DNA of 64,000 nucleotides from Siphonodentalium dalli. Its lineage: Eukaryota > Mollusca > Scaphopoda > Gadilida > Siphonodentaliidae. Location of the stretch: contig CP136066.1 in assembly GCA_032622095.1 (NCBI GenBank), forward strand, positions 117,389,319 to 117,453,318. The letters are read 5' to 3'. The first letter of the stretch is position 1. Each line of letters starts with the position of its first letter. Under the pieces are notes generated by a model. That model made no database searches and was not told the DNA's origin. It was given only the letters and a program-made list of their open reading frames with translations. Below, in pieces: positions 9,974-21,158 of the stretch. The position numbers and the translations under genes were made by a program.

Positions 9974-11538
9974 CTCACAATTCTGGCATGAGACACAAAT
10001 TTCACACGTAACCCATCTCCCACCCTCACGATTGTGGAGGCAAATTGCATGATTTAAGCTGCCCCGTGGATATATACATTATTAAAGGCTCTTATATATA
10101 TGAATCTTAACTTTATTAACACTGTGAACAGCTAATGTGCATGTATACGAAAAAAATACCTTTAAATATATTCATAGATCAATTGATTTACAAAACACAG
10201 AAAACTTTGAGAACGCAATTGCTTTATTATATTTATAATTGATTGAACATTATGAGGGTCTTCACTAGTAAAGCTTTGTCATTCGATTTTTTAAACAAAT
10301 CTCTGCAAACATATGCATTACTCATACCCGGACTAGCTTATTCTTCTACATCTGTTTTGTTCACATCCGTCTACTTGTAGTTGTTTTTTCTATGGAATAA
10401 AGACTACCTACATTACCCAATGAATAAAAACAATATTTAAAAAGACTACCTTCATTGACAGGTCCCTGTATCATAAGCATTCCACAATATACATAATTAT
10501 GTACAAAAACTATAAGCTTAGTCTAATAGACTAAAATAGGTATTATCAGGGTGCTAAATAATAATTAATTCGGTCCAATCTAGATAAATATTTTTGATTG
10601 AAACTATTGCTGTATTTATATTCAATTGTCAATTCTTTATTGTATAATATATGTGTCATGTTACTCAATTTGGAGCACTGTCACCGACAAGGTGGTTATC
10701 AGGTGTCATTAATGTTTACTTTCTCAAAAGAATGCACTCTGCTCAAACTTCCTGGTCTAAAAATAAGGACAATCTTGTGGCCATTATCAATATTTTTATA
10801 GACAGAAATTTAGTCAAGATAGCCATCATATGGTTCAGTGTTGATAACTCCAAACAGAGGGGCCTGAAAGCCAGATGCCAAAATAGAGATTACTACTGGC
10901 ATGTGCCTCAACTTTTTATTGTCTGATTTAGAAAAATTTTGTATCTCAAAAGGCAACATCCTAAAAACCACATTTTTGGGGAACTGGTGACTAGGCCGCC
11001 ATTCTTGTATTCAGGTATCCAGGCCATGTTTTTGGTAGCCTATTTTACTTTTTATTACTAGTAAGATTTTAGTGTATAACATAACATATATATAAGAAGA
11101 TCCATATGAAAGGCACTATCTTGTTTGAGATTGAATTTTCTATCCATTTATTTCATATAGTTCTGATTTCTAGAGGGACAGCAATAATTATGTTGTTAAT
11201 TTTTCCATAACAAAAAATACATTTGGTTTTCACTCAAAAAATAACAGTTAAATTATTATATAATTTCTGTGTGTTGTTGTAACTGGAGGTCTGGAACCCT
11301 GAATGTTTAATTCACAAAGTATTGTGATAGAATTAAGATGTTTTTTGGAATTGAGAAATGAGCAAAACAATGACTGGAAATCAATACTGCTTCAAGATAG
11401 GTAGTCATTATATTGGGGAAAATAAAAAATAAGGGGAGACTGCACTGAAATCCAGCCACTGTATAAGCCATCTCCTACTCTATTCAACAGAAAATTTGCA
11501 ACAAATTCAATTCAATTTCAATAATTCATTCAAAACAC
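9974..11538. other. No recognisable feature
   Basis: About 1.56 kb of AT-rich sequence. Overlapping frames of 67 and 91 codons at 10598-10926 have no recognisable domain and no visible splice context. No repeat partner elsewhere in the window was noticed. Confidence 0.5.
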
Positions 11539-12025
11539 TTAAAGGTACTCAATCCGATAAAACTCCTCTCAATTACTATTTCAATGGCTTCGGGGGTCAA
11601 AAATATTTGATTCGAGTCGAGGAAGTCACCCATCAAAGCTCAGATTTGTTAGATATCGATTTTAGAAATCTATTATTTTTCATTATCGGGAATTCTTTCT
11701 GGCCCAGAAGACAGTCAAAATTTCGTTATTATTACGACTTGATTATAGAGTTATCCATCCTTGTCTGTTTGAATAGAGTTTTGGCGTAAAATCTCGAGCA
11801 GGTTACCAAATTGACGGCAGTTATCAGTACTCATCTCGAGCAAGTAACAAATTTCAAAACTCAATATCTAATATCTCTGAGCTTTGTTTGATGGGTTCCT
11901 CGACTCGAATCAAATATTTTTTACCCCCAAAGCCAAAGAAATAGTAATATAGGACCCTCTGATCGGATTGTTGTTGTTGGAATCTGTTGAGATGGGGACC
12001 CTCTTTACGGATTGAGTACCTTTAA
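11539..12025. mobile_element. TTAA-flanked MITE, family A
   Basis: It starts TTAAAGGTACTCAATCCG and ends CGGATTGAGTACCTTTAA, with long subterminal inverted homology (for example GATTCGAGTCGAGGAAGTCA against CCTCGACTCGAATCAAATAT). It is nearly identical to the copy at 33426-33903. There is no transposase. The TTAA ends suggest mobilisation by a TTAA-specific transposase (inference). Confidence 0.8.
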
Positions 12026-12286
12026 TAAATCATATACATGTACAATACAATTTTTTGCAACAACATATTATCATTTAAAACGTAGCTTAAAAAATCAATA
12101 TTTGTTATCCCAAACAGCATTTAGGCATTGTGAGCTATTGTCATCTATCGGAATATCAGATTTTTAAAAAGCGAACTTAAGGCGTTTCCAGATTATTTTC
12201 AGATTATTTTTTTTCTCGTTTCCTGACAGTTCTATGCACACGGCTGTTTCATGCTGTATGTGATAAATTATTTCATAACTTCACCA

Positions 12287-12684
12287 TTAAAGATACTTAA
12301 TCCGATTTGATGGTCCCCATATCATCAGAGTCCAACGACAACACCATTTTTTGAATGCCGATTTAGTTCTCAGAATCAATTAATTGTAGAAAAATAATGC
12401 TAACTAGTCAACTACATAGTGTATAAAATGAAATGAAAAATGAAAGCCACTTGATTTTAGAGTTATCCATCTACATCCGCAATTTGGTCCGAGACTGTCG
12501 GCTGGTCATCATTTTTCCAGGCCACTAAAAAGTACCGGTGGTGAAAAATAATAGGTTTCAAAAATCCATATCTGATCACTCTGAACTTTGATGAGTGGAT
12601 CCTCGACTCGAATAAAATATTTTTTACATCCGAAGCCAAATAAATAGTAATTTGGGAGCGTGAATTCGGATTATGCATCTTTAA
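12287..12684. mobile_element. TTAA-flanked MITE, family A
   Basis: It begins TTAAAGATACTTAATCCGAT and ends CGGATTATGCATCTTTAA. The second half shares TTTGGTCCGAGACTGTCGGC-type sequence with the copies at 13298 and 15879. Its terminal TTAA (12681-12684) is also the first TTAA of the adjacent piggyBac-type MITE. A 260-bp unassigned spacer (12026-12286) separates it from the previous copy. Confidence 0.75.
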
Positions 12685-12811
12685 CCCTTTCAGTGCCAAC
12701 TCTTAGAGCTCTTTCCATCAATGTATCACATTATTATAATCAATAAATTTGAAAAATGATCAAGGAAATATGGGTTGATACAAAAATCTGACTTGGCACT
12801 GAAAGGGTTAA
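12681..12811. mobile_element. piggyBac-type MITE, 131 bp
   Basis: It is bounded by TTAACCCTTTCAGTGCCAA and its exact complement TTGGCACTGAAAGGGTTAA. TTAA followed by CCC is the canonical piggyBac terminus. The 93-bp AT-rich interior is non-coding. It shares its left TTAA with the preceding family A MITE. Confidence 0.85.
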
Positions 12812-13039
12812 CAATCTTTTTGTAAGCGTTGTATATTGGCATAACGAATCGAGTGGAAAATAAAAGCGAATGTGGTATAATATTTACTATAATGACGATC
12901 AAAGAGACCTATTGCATATCAAGCAAAATGGACGCCATCTTGTCTGGAGTCTCTCTGGCCACCTATTTTCCTTATTAACAAGTGAACAAAATTAGAGGAG
13001 ACCTTAAGGAAGAACATTAGTCGACCAATATCTCCTGAA

Positions 13040-13970
13040 CTACATGTAAAAAGGACATACCCTTTAAATTCATAGTAAATCATGGTAAAGTCAGGTTAAC
13101 AATGATAAACTCTGGTAAAAGCCATGTGCACCCATGTAAAAAGACATACCCTTGCAAATCAAGTAAAGGCATGGTGTACCCCACTTTACTCTTGTAAGAT
13201 GCTGGTGAAACAGGACATACATGAGAAAACCCATGTAAATCTAAACATACTGTAGTAAATCCCTTTTTCTGGAAAAATTATCCTTAAAAACCGCTCTTTA
13301 AAGGTACTCAATCCGATTCGATGGTCCCCATATCAAAGCCCAACAACAACATTTTTTGAAATGCTGCTTCAGTTATCAAATTTTTTTCAACAAAAGCCAC
13401 TTGATTTTAGAGTTATCCATCTTCATCCGCAATTTGGTCTGAGACCGTCGGCACTCAACTTTTTTCCAGGCCACTAAGAAGTACCGGCGATGAAAAGTAA
13501 TACATTTTAAAAATCGATATCTGATCACTCTGAGCTTTGATGGGTGAGTTCCTCGACTCGAATCAAATATTTTTTTACCCCCGGAGCCAAAGGAATCGTA
13601 ATTTGGGAGTGTTAATTCGGATTATGCATGTTTAAATGTTTGTATTATTTTTTCATTTCCGTTGTTCAGTCAATATAGATTTTTTCGAGGAAACAAAGCG
13701 CTCTTTAAAAAACGCTTATTTATATTTGAGTCCAAAATGGAAACAACTCTGCAGGATGGAGTCCAACCAATCTCAAATTATTGGAGTATAATGTAATTTG
13801 GTACATCATGCCTTTACTTAGATTTTACTTAGGTGCGTCCTTTTTAGATGGACTTTACATGGCTTTTACCAGAGTATATCATTTTCTATCTGACATTTAT
13901 CATATTTTACCAGAGTAGAGCCATGTAAACCATGGTTTACCAGGCTTTACCAGAGTATCGTTACATGGAT
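13040..13970. repeat. Inverted-repeat element rich in GGTAAA/CATGTAAA units, split by a MITE
   Basis: The left part (about 13040-13260) has repeated units such as CTCTGGTAAAAGCCATGT, CATGTAAAAAGACATACC and AAGTAAAGGCATGGTGTACC. The right part (about 13800-13970) carries their complements (GGTACATCATGCCTTTACTT, ACATGGCTTTTACCAGAG). A family A MITE occupies 13298-13635, between the arms. The rest of the interior is unassigned. Termini are unclear. Confidence 0.6.
13298..13635. mobile_element. TTAA-flanked MITE, family A, nested
   Basis: It runs from TTAAAGGTACTCAATCCGAT to CGGATTATGCATGTTTAA, 338 bp, and lies between the arms of the GGTAAA element. The left flank is the CGCTCTTTA box (13292-13300), whose last bases overlap the TTAA; another box follows downstream at 13699-13707. 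Confidence 0.78.
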
Positions 13971-14153
13971 ATGAGCAATAACTCTATTTCACAATAGCAC
14001 ATTTCTCAGCTTAGGTGTTTTCTGTCTCTTCTGTGAGAATAAAAACATATTTAGTTCGTTAATCAGTGGAAAACAATTTTACCCAGTGTCATACTAAAAA
14101 GTTAATAGAATGCGACAAGAATATTCTTATAAATAGTCTAAATCCAGAAGAGT

Positions 14154-15818
14154 TTAAAGGGACGGGCGGCCTTCGTTGCTGGCTATAATTTAGATATAAC
14201 ATTTAACAAATTATGATAATTTCCTCAAGAATATACTAATAGTATAGCATAATGATGACATGAATGCGATATTATTCACAAAACACGCTTTGTGTCACAG
14301 AAAATGCAGGTCGAGTGTTGTTTAGTTTCTCTCAAAAAGCACAGTGAATAAGCAGTCATAATAGATAGATAATTTTTTAATGGCTAAAAGATGCAAAATT
14401 TGCAGACATATGAGCATAAGCATATATACAACAGAGTAAAACAGAGTGTGACATTCATATAGTATAAATATAACAAGTATAGATATATAAATATAACAAG
14501 AATGCAGCTTGACAGTTCTGTAGAGGGACAAGATAGTGAATAAACCTAGCTTAGTAATGACTACTAAATAGATACTCGTACCTTTATATATATATACAAA
14601 CATGAAAAATCAACCCGTGCTATCCCACCCTCCTCCCTCAACAGGACTGTCATGTTGCTTAAGAGATACTAGTAAGAGAACAAACAGCTCTTTGCCACCT
14701 GCATATACACACTGCTGCCATGTATGGCCGTCTTTAGACTGGCATGTCCATGACCGAAATATTGTGTCATATTCTTATTTTGATTTGCGCGCATTATACG
14801 TCGGTTGTAAAACCCCTAATTTTGGTGCATCTACAACTTACAACTCACAATACTATCATAGTAAATTCCTTATTTGGTATGTGACGTAATTATCATAGGT
14901 TAGGCGAAAATACTAACTGGATTGAAAAATATTCATCTCTTTGCAAGAACAATTATATTATGTACACGTTTTCTGTCTGATCATTTCCCAATCATGAAAT
15001 AAAGTGGATCAGCTGGATTTTGAACTGACAGCGGGTAGAATGGGTCCATTCCTGCAAATAGTGTGTCTGACATTTGCAGAATGAGGTCCCCAGAGGGTAA
15101 ATTTAGTGAAGCCATTCCTCGCAGTGTGCTAGCATCACCAAATTCACCCTCTGGGAACCTCATTCTGCTTAGGCCTCAAATGCTATGAGAGACCTAGGAT
15201 CAGAATGAAGTTCCCCAGTTGAAGTTGGTGATTTTCACCCATTAGTAACATCGATTATGCATTTTATCTTCTGCAAATTAGGGGATATAGAAACTTCTAA
15301 TAAGTGAACAAGTAACTAAAAACAATGTTAATTTGAGACAAAAGATCATTCCCAGAAGATGAGGCCTAAGCAGAATGAGGTCCCCAGAGGGTGAATTTGG
15401 TGATGCTAGCTCGCTGTGCGAGATAGCATCACTAAACTCACCCTATTGGGAACCTCATTCTGTAAATGACAGACACCCTATTTGCAGGCTTGAATGGGTA
15501 GATTAAAATAAAATTTGGTGATATAAATGCGATTGTTGATGGCGCCAATAATTTTATCTTCGCCTTCCACAGTGCAACTGAACATTTTTCAGTTCAGAGT
15601 GTTTGTCTATAAATAAATGGTTCTGTAACATTTTGATGTTTGTTTACATAACAAACGCGACAATAACATGCAATGTATGCGATAGTTATATATGATTGAT
15701 ATACCTGTAACAACAAAATCTGTCTTATTATATAATATTATTTCTGTTCATGGCAGTTTTAGCTGCTGTGACTAGTTTAACAGCAATACCCCACCGCGAA
15801 GGCCGCCCGTATCTTTAA
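14154..15818. mobile_element. TTAA-flanked element, family B, 1.67 kb
   Basis: The left end TTAAAGGGACGGGCGGCCTT (then CG) pairs with the right end, whose complement is TTAAAGATACGGGCGGCCTT followed by CGCGG. Related ends bound 30146-30522 and 30519-31022. Subterminal parts also pair weakly. This copy is longer because it contains a double hairpin at 15051-15487 and other unassigned sequence. No transposase frame. Confidence 0.65.
15051..15487. repeat. Two-tier palindrome: two 93-bp hairpins in inverted orientation
   Basis: Hairpins at 15076-15168 and 15370-15462 each begin GCAGAATGAGGTCCCCAGAG and end with the near complement (GGGAACCTCATTCTG). The flanks TTAGGCCTCA and TGAGGCCTAA, and CCTGCAAATAGTGTG and its partner ACCCTATTTGCAGG, make 15051-15178 and 15358-15487 inverted copies of each other. 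So each arm folds alone and the two arms also fold together. Confidence 0.75.
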
Positions 15819-15878
15819 CATCATATGCATGTAATCACATGTGTGATTCATATAGCCTCAAATCTGTTATCTCACATA

Positions 15879-16310
15879 TTAAAGATACATAATCCGAATT
15901 AAAGCTCGCAAATTACTATTTCTTTGGCTTCAGGGGTAAAAAAATATTTGATTAAAGTTTAGGAACCCACCCATCAAAGCTCAGAGTGATCAGATATAAA
16001 TTTTTGAAATCTATTATTTTTCACCACCGATACTTTTTGGTGGCCTAGCTGGTAAAAAGTCGATGAGAAGACGGTCTCAGACCAAATTGCGGATGAAGAT
16101 AGATAACTCTAAAATCAAGTGGCTTTCGTTGAACAAACTGTTGATAAATAACAGGTTTTGGGCAATTTTATGCTATATATAGTTGACTAGTTAGCATTAT
16201 TTTTGTACAATTAATCGATTCTTATATAAACTGAAGTGGCATTTCAAAAAATGTTTTATTGTTGGAATCTGATGACATGGGGACCATCGAATTGGATTGA
16301 GTACCTTTAA
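15879..16310. mobile_element. TTAA-flanked MITE, family A
   Basis: It runs from TTAAAGATACATAATCCGAA to GGATTGAGTACCTTTAA, in inverted orientation relative to the copies at 12287 and 13298. It lies 0.47 kb downstream of the 3' end of the minus-strand CARD gene. Confidence 0.78.
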
Positions 16311-16778
16311 AGCTTCTGAAAGCGCACCTCGGTACTACCATGGTAATAAAGAGGTAAAGATAATTCCAGTTATAGCGTAAAACAAAAAAATGTGATTTGA
16401 TCTAGTATATGTTTCAACATTTCAATTTACATTGATATCAATGAACGAGACTTTCTCTCATTAATAGATAATGGTACCAGTATGTAGAGATATACAATTG
16501 CAGTTATGGGGAGGGGGTCAACTTTCTACAATTTCTGCAGTTATAGAATAATTAAGATATTGAAAGACTTTGACACCCTACCGTAATTAACAACCTTATG
16601 CTGCATCCCTATAGACTCATTGAGCTCTGAGTTGTTATGAAGTTGAAATGAGCAATACAATAATGGTTACAATACCCAGATTCCCATTTGTAGCTCCAAA
16701 AAATAGCAAGTAGCATCAAGTTTAGAATAAATTCAAACTGCTTTTCTTGACATACATTCGATTCAGTATATATGTGAT
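16311..16778. other. 3' flank of the CARD gene; no further feature
   Basis: AT-rich sequence downstream (in gene orientation) of the stop codon. The only polyadenylation-type hexamer seen is an AATAAA that overlaps the stop codon itself (complement of 16776-16781). Confidence 0.4.
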
Positions 16779-18566
16779 TTATTCAAGATCGTTTTTGTTT
16801 GTTTTCTTTTTTTTTAAACTGTTCGACAGAAAAGTTCTTATTTTACCTTTATGTTTAGTCTTATCCATTGTATCATTTTTTGGAATTGAATCAGAAATTT
16901 CAACATTACTTGTAAAACTCATGGGTCGTCTGCAAGCAGAACAAAGAGATTTGTCCTCGGAAACCAGCAGCTCACTGACATCTGTCTGACTCTCCTTTTC
17001 AGATAGAGAAACCTGCGGATCAAGAGCCATTAGGTCATGCTTCAATTTTTCCGAAACGTGACTCTGACCTTTAGCAGCAAGGGCTTCACAGAAAATTTCA
17101 AATCCTATATTTCCTTTTCTCCGAATTATAGTTGCCAGTCGGTTGACCCTTGTACGCCTGGTGGCTCCGGCTTTAATCTCATCCCTGTGATCTTCAGTGA
17201 TTACACCACGGGACATGAGTATGTCAAGGAGATAATCTGGCATCACTTCCTCACACAGATAATCCTCATTCTGGATTAGCACCTGTTTCAACTTCTCTGA
17301 CATAACTTCCTTTTTAATTGATTTTCCACTCTTGACCTCATCATATGCCTCTCGAAAATGACGAATGTATACGAGAAGATGATCCTTGTCTATTTCACCA
17401 TGGATTCCAGGGTCATTAATTATCAAGGAATCAACTTGACCTAACATGATGTCCATTTGTTGTTGGACATTATCCATCGAAGGACTTTTCACAATGATGT
17501 GGTGCAATGTGAAAATGTTGTAGTATCTTTCAGCCCAGGGTTGTTTCAATGTTGTTAGAAAGTCATTCAAGGTTTCTCCATATTTATTCTTTGTATCAGT
17601 TTTAAACTCTTTATTCATGATAATGTTGGTGAATATCTCCACCTGGTCATTCTCTGCTGCATAGAAGGCAGCTGTATATCCTCGATTGTCCTGCGCATTA
17701 ATATCTGTTCTCGAGTTTTTCATTATGGCATTTGCTATGTCCACACAGAATTTTGGAGCATGGTATATAGCCCCCATCAGATAAGTCATTTCTATAATTC
17801 CTTGTGATGCAATATAGACACCGCTTCCCATTCGGTTTACGTTAAACTTGTGACTGTTGTTTTCATCAAAGAATGCTATAGACAGGGCTTTAGCTTGAGA
17901 CGTTACGGCTTTCATGACTAGATCATGGTCTTTAGTAACCATTTCTTTACCAAACAACTTGAATAATATCCCAATAAGCTGGGAAACACAATCAACGCAC
18001 CAGATACATTCAAAATCTTGTGGAAAACACTTGAAAAGTCTAATGACTGATGAATGGGCAGCAGACTTAGATGAGAAGAAATCAGTCATTGTCTCAGATC
18101 CATATAGGGCCAACATTTTGGTTGACCATGGTCTGTGAATTAGTCCTTCGCTGTCCAACAAAACTTGAATAACACCCAACCAAGGTTTGATACAGCCAGA
18201 TGAAAGAATTGTTTCCAGGGGGCAGTGGACATGTGATGTCTTTGTCCTACATGCCGAATGACAAAATGTAGGTTTTTCCTTAGTAATACCACTCACATTT
18301 AAGAACATACATAGCAGTCGTTGGAAGTCTTGACTCTCAAGACACTTGATCAGATCTGTTGAATTCAGCTGACCTGTTTTCACTTCCTTTAGTTTTGGAA
18401 TCAGTTCTCTCAGGTCCTCATGGTATCGGAGGTCTGTTACCAAATTGACAATGGTGTACCATTCATGGGAATTTCTTGTTTCATCTGATGCATGTGTCAA
18501 ACAGTATATGCTGGTTGAGTATTTCAAACACTCATTTTTCACACTGAATTTCATCAATGTATCCAT
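16779..18566 (-). CDS. Ankyrin-repeat and CARD-domain protein
   Basis: An uninterrupted 595-residue frame, by far the longest in the window. Residues 1-250 are a helical, cysteine-containing region with no recognised domain. About 258-340 contain one or two ankyrin repeats (DINAQDNRGYTAAFYAAEND, then TDTKNKYGETLNDFL). Residues about 424-512 match a CARD fold: QNEDYLCEEVMPDYLLDIL, SRGVITEDHRDEI, TRRTRVNRLATIIRRKG, FEIFCEAL. The tail has a CSAC pair (542-545) and a lysine-rich end. CARDs mediate homotypic assembly in apoptosis and innate immune signalling; a signalling or adaptor role in the cytoplasm is inferred. No nucleotide-binding or caspase domain is present. The frame opens at a TAG 39 bases before the chosen first ATG. 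It may be a single coding exon; the stop overlaps an AATAAA. Confidence 0.88.
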   Translation of the reverse strand: MDTLMKFSVKNECLKYSTSIYCLTHASDETRNSHEWYTIVNLVTDLRYHEDLRELIPKLKEVKTGQLNSTDLIKCLESQDFQRLLCMFLNVSGITKEKPTFCHSACRTKTSHVHCPLETILSSGCIKPWLGVIQVLLDSEGLIHRPWSTKMLALYGSETMTDFFSSKSAAHSSVIRLFKCFPQDFECIWCVDCVSQLIGILFKLFGKEMVTKDHDLVMKAVTSQAKALSIAFFDENNSHKFNVNRMGSGVYIASQGIIEMTYLMGAIYHAPKFCVDIANAIMKNSRTDINAQDNRGYTAAFYAAENDQVEIFTNIIMNKEFKTDTKNKYGETLNDFLTTLKQPWAERYYNIFTLHHIIVKSPSMDNVQQQMDIMLGQVDSLIINDPGIHGEIDKDHLLVYIRHFREAYDEVKSGKSIKKEVMSEKLKQVLIQNEDYLCEEVMPDYLLDILMSRGVITEDHRDEIKAGATRRTRVNRLATIIRRKGNIGFEIFCEALAAKGQSHVSEKLKHDLMALDPQVSLSEKESQTDVSELLVSEDKSLCSACRRPMSFTSNVEISDSIPKNDTMDKTKHKGKIRTFLSNSLKKKKTNKNDLE

Positions 18567-18636
18567 GTTTAGTTTGAATCTATTGTCTCTGTAACCTCTG
18601 TTCTAGCGCTATACACATAGTAACACTGGAAAATCT
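18567..18636 (-). promoter_or_regulatory. Candidate 3' splice site and 5' untranslated segment of the CARD gene
   Basis: Reading the minus strand, a pyrimidine-rich stretch TTTGTATTCCTATTTGTAG ends in AG at 18635-18636 and could be a splice acceptor, giving an exon from 18634 with about 68 bases of untranslated leader. An in-frame TAG lies between it and the ATG, so any upstream exon would be non-coding. This is a consensus judgement by eye. Confidence 0.35.
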
Positions 18637-19930
18637 ACAAATAGGAATACAAATTAGGTAGACATGAAGTCAGTACTGTAAAACAGTTACATTGTTGATA
18701 CACAGAATAAAGGCTCAAAATGAGGTGAGTAGTAATAAATCTCAAATTGAGAAAGGATTGAAGGATCCTAAGACTCTATCGTGATAATCATGAAACATTG
18801 AGAGATGCTGAATATTTTCCCTGAATTTTTTGTATAGATTCTGTTGTATAAAATAATAATTTGAATGTATTGGCCTATGTAAATAATTGAAACTGCATGG
18901 GAAATAGTTTTGGAATTAGCAATCAGTAGCCAGTGGCTAAACATGTGCTTGGGATTGTTATACCAACCAATTGCACTCAGAAATATTCAAGTTGGGACAG
19001 ATGAAATATGAGCTAGGATACTGTCAATTTGCTCATTAAAATTTTTTTTTTAGTGAAAAATGATAAAATGTTAGTTAATTTGTAATTTTGAGACTAGGTG
19101 CCAGAACTTCCAGCAAAAGAAGCAGTTGTTTTAGGATAGGATACTCATATTAATACATAGTACATTTGACAAATATTGTATTGTATATTCGAGGGGTGGC
19201 ATAGTCAGGCTAGACTGTTTTCCTGCCACCCCCATAAAGATGACTAGATGTTAAGATAGGCCGTCAATATTTCTTATACAATACACGGCTATATGATTAT
19301 GTATCACATGAAGGTTGAATTTAAATGGACTCTTTGCGTGGAGGGTATACAATGTACTTATAGATTAATCTTTTGTGGGCTACTCGATGGTTTGTCTCTT
19401 TCTAGTTAGTGGCAATATATTATGTATATATGTTCCTTAAAAGTCGAGTAGGAATATACTTGTTGTGGTTGTGGATTGCGATGTTTTTGTGGAGTGAGTT
19501 AAGTTTGGAATTCATGGATGACCATATCCCAATTTTAGATCTCAAAGCAACATCAGCATCATGTGGTGAATTCGGAACTGGAGAATTAGGTAAATAGAAA
19601 ATCAGTAATAAAAAAAATAGAATGGACGACAGGAGTTTATTTGGAAATACATGTACACATAACCATTTATGATGTAAACATTATAAATAGCATTGTTCAA
19701 ACACAAGATCACTGTTTTGAGTGTTTAAAATTAAATCCTACCTGAGCTTCACAATAGCCATCTGACTCATGCGGTGAATCATGTTATTTCAATGAAATGT
19801 GTCAAGTTTTATTGACCCTGCAGCTCTAATGAGTCATGATCGAATTCCCATTAATTGTCAAATTTTTTAATAAAGGCTTAAGAATAAATAATCCTGTTTC
19901 TCTGAACCATATCGGACTGAACTATATTTT
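18637..19930. other. Upstream region of the CARD gene; no feature recognised
   Basis: About 1.3 kb, AT-rich, with no repeat partner noticed in this window. It probably holds the promoter or first intron of the minus-strand gene, but no core promoter element could be fixed. Confidence 0.4.
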
Positions 19931-20541
19931 GTAAAGTTTGAGCTATTGCCATGGCTTGGTATCAATCGTCTGTGTGTGCATTATTCGTCAACAATTTCCT
20001 TTAGCATGGACTACGTACAGGTCGTACCTTTGGTCGGATCATTATGAAATTTGACATGGACATTGACATGTAGATGGGAACGAGTCATTTTGGGGGCATT
20101 CAGCAAAAAAACATGACCGCCAGTGGCCATGTTAGATTTCAAAATTCAATCCATTAGCACGGGCTACAGGCCTGAGTGTTCATCTGATCATCATGAAATT
20201 TGTCATGGAAGTTTATATTGACATGTAGATGGGAAAGAGTCATTTTGGGGTCATTTGGCCATAAAATGCCATCTTGGATTTTACTCTTTGTATGACTAAA
20301 TCCTTTGGCACAGGCTACAGGTCGTATCTTTAGTTGGATCATCATGAAATTTGTCATGGATGTTAACATTGACATGTAAATGGGAACGGGTTATTTCGGG
20401 TAATTCGGCAAAAAAACATGGCTGCTATTGGCCATCTTGGATTTCAAAATTAAATCCATTAGCATGGGCTACAGGCCGCACTGTTTGTCTGATCATCATG
20501 AAATTTGTCAGTTATGTTAATATTGACATGTAGATGGGAAC

Positions 20542-21158
20542 TAGTGATGCGGACAGGACCGCCTTGGCGGTCCAGGCCATTCCGGTCCGGTACACATGCC
20601 TGGACCGGTCCAAAACGGTCCGGTCCACCTATAATAGGCTATATGTTAATGAATTCTCTGTTTTCTCAAAGTTTTTACTCTGTATAGTATAAACTATAAG
20701 GTTATTGAGTTCAGTGCATTACAATGAGTACATATATGTTAAACTGGGAACGATGCACGATAATACTGATGATAATTATACAAATGTGTACTAATATGAC
20801 TACTACATTAATATTGGAGTCTTGGTGATTGTGATGGCTGATTGTATAGTCCTGACAATTACAGTTATATACCTAAATACAACTACTATTGGATTAATTT
20901 GACTGTCTTGTCACAAAGCAGGCGGCCGCCCACACTGGCACTTTCATTATAAGGAAAGTGACATGTACAAATACGGCAAATACGCAATAATATTTGCGAT
21001 AGATTATTATTATTTATAACTGAAGTAAAATAGTGGACCGGACCGGAGAGTACCGGACCGGCGGCAAAAAGCGGTCCGGTCCGGTCCAGTGACCGGACCT
21101 CGGTCCACCCCTGGACCGCGGACCCGACCGGTCCAAAGCGGTCCGGTCCGCATCACTA
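20542..21158. mobile_element. hAT-superfamily MITE, 617 bp
   Basis: The ends TAGTGATGCGGACAGGACCG and its counterpart (complement TAGTGATGCGGACCGGACCG) form a terminal inverted repeat. The insertion is flanked by an exact 8-bp duplication, ATGGGAAC (20534-20541 and 21159-21166), which is the expected hAT length and restores the tandem unit of the host element. Both ends are packed with GGTCCGG/CCGGACC repeats. No transposase; non-autonomous. Confidence 0.9.

Noticed and set aside
10598-10926. Possible small gene with 67 and 91 codons
   Set aside because: Two overlapping frames compete and neither shows a recognisable family; kept only as unassigned sequence.
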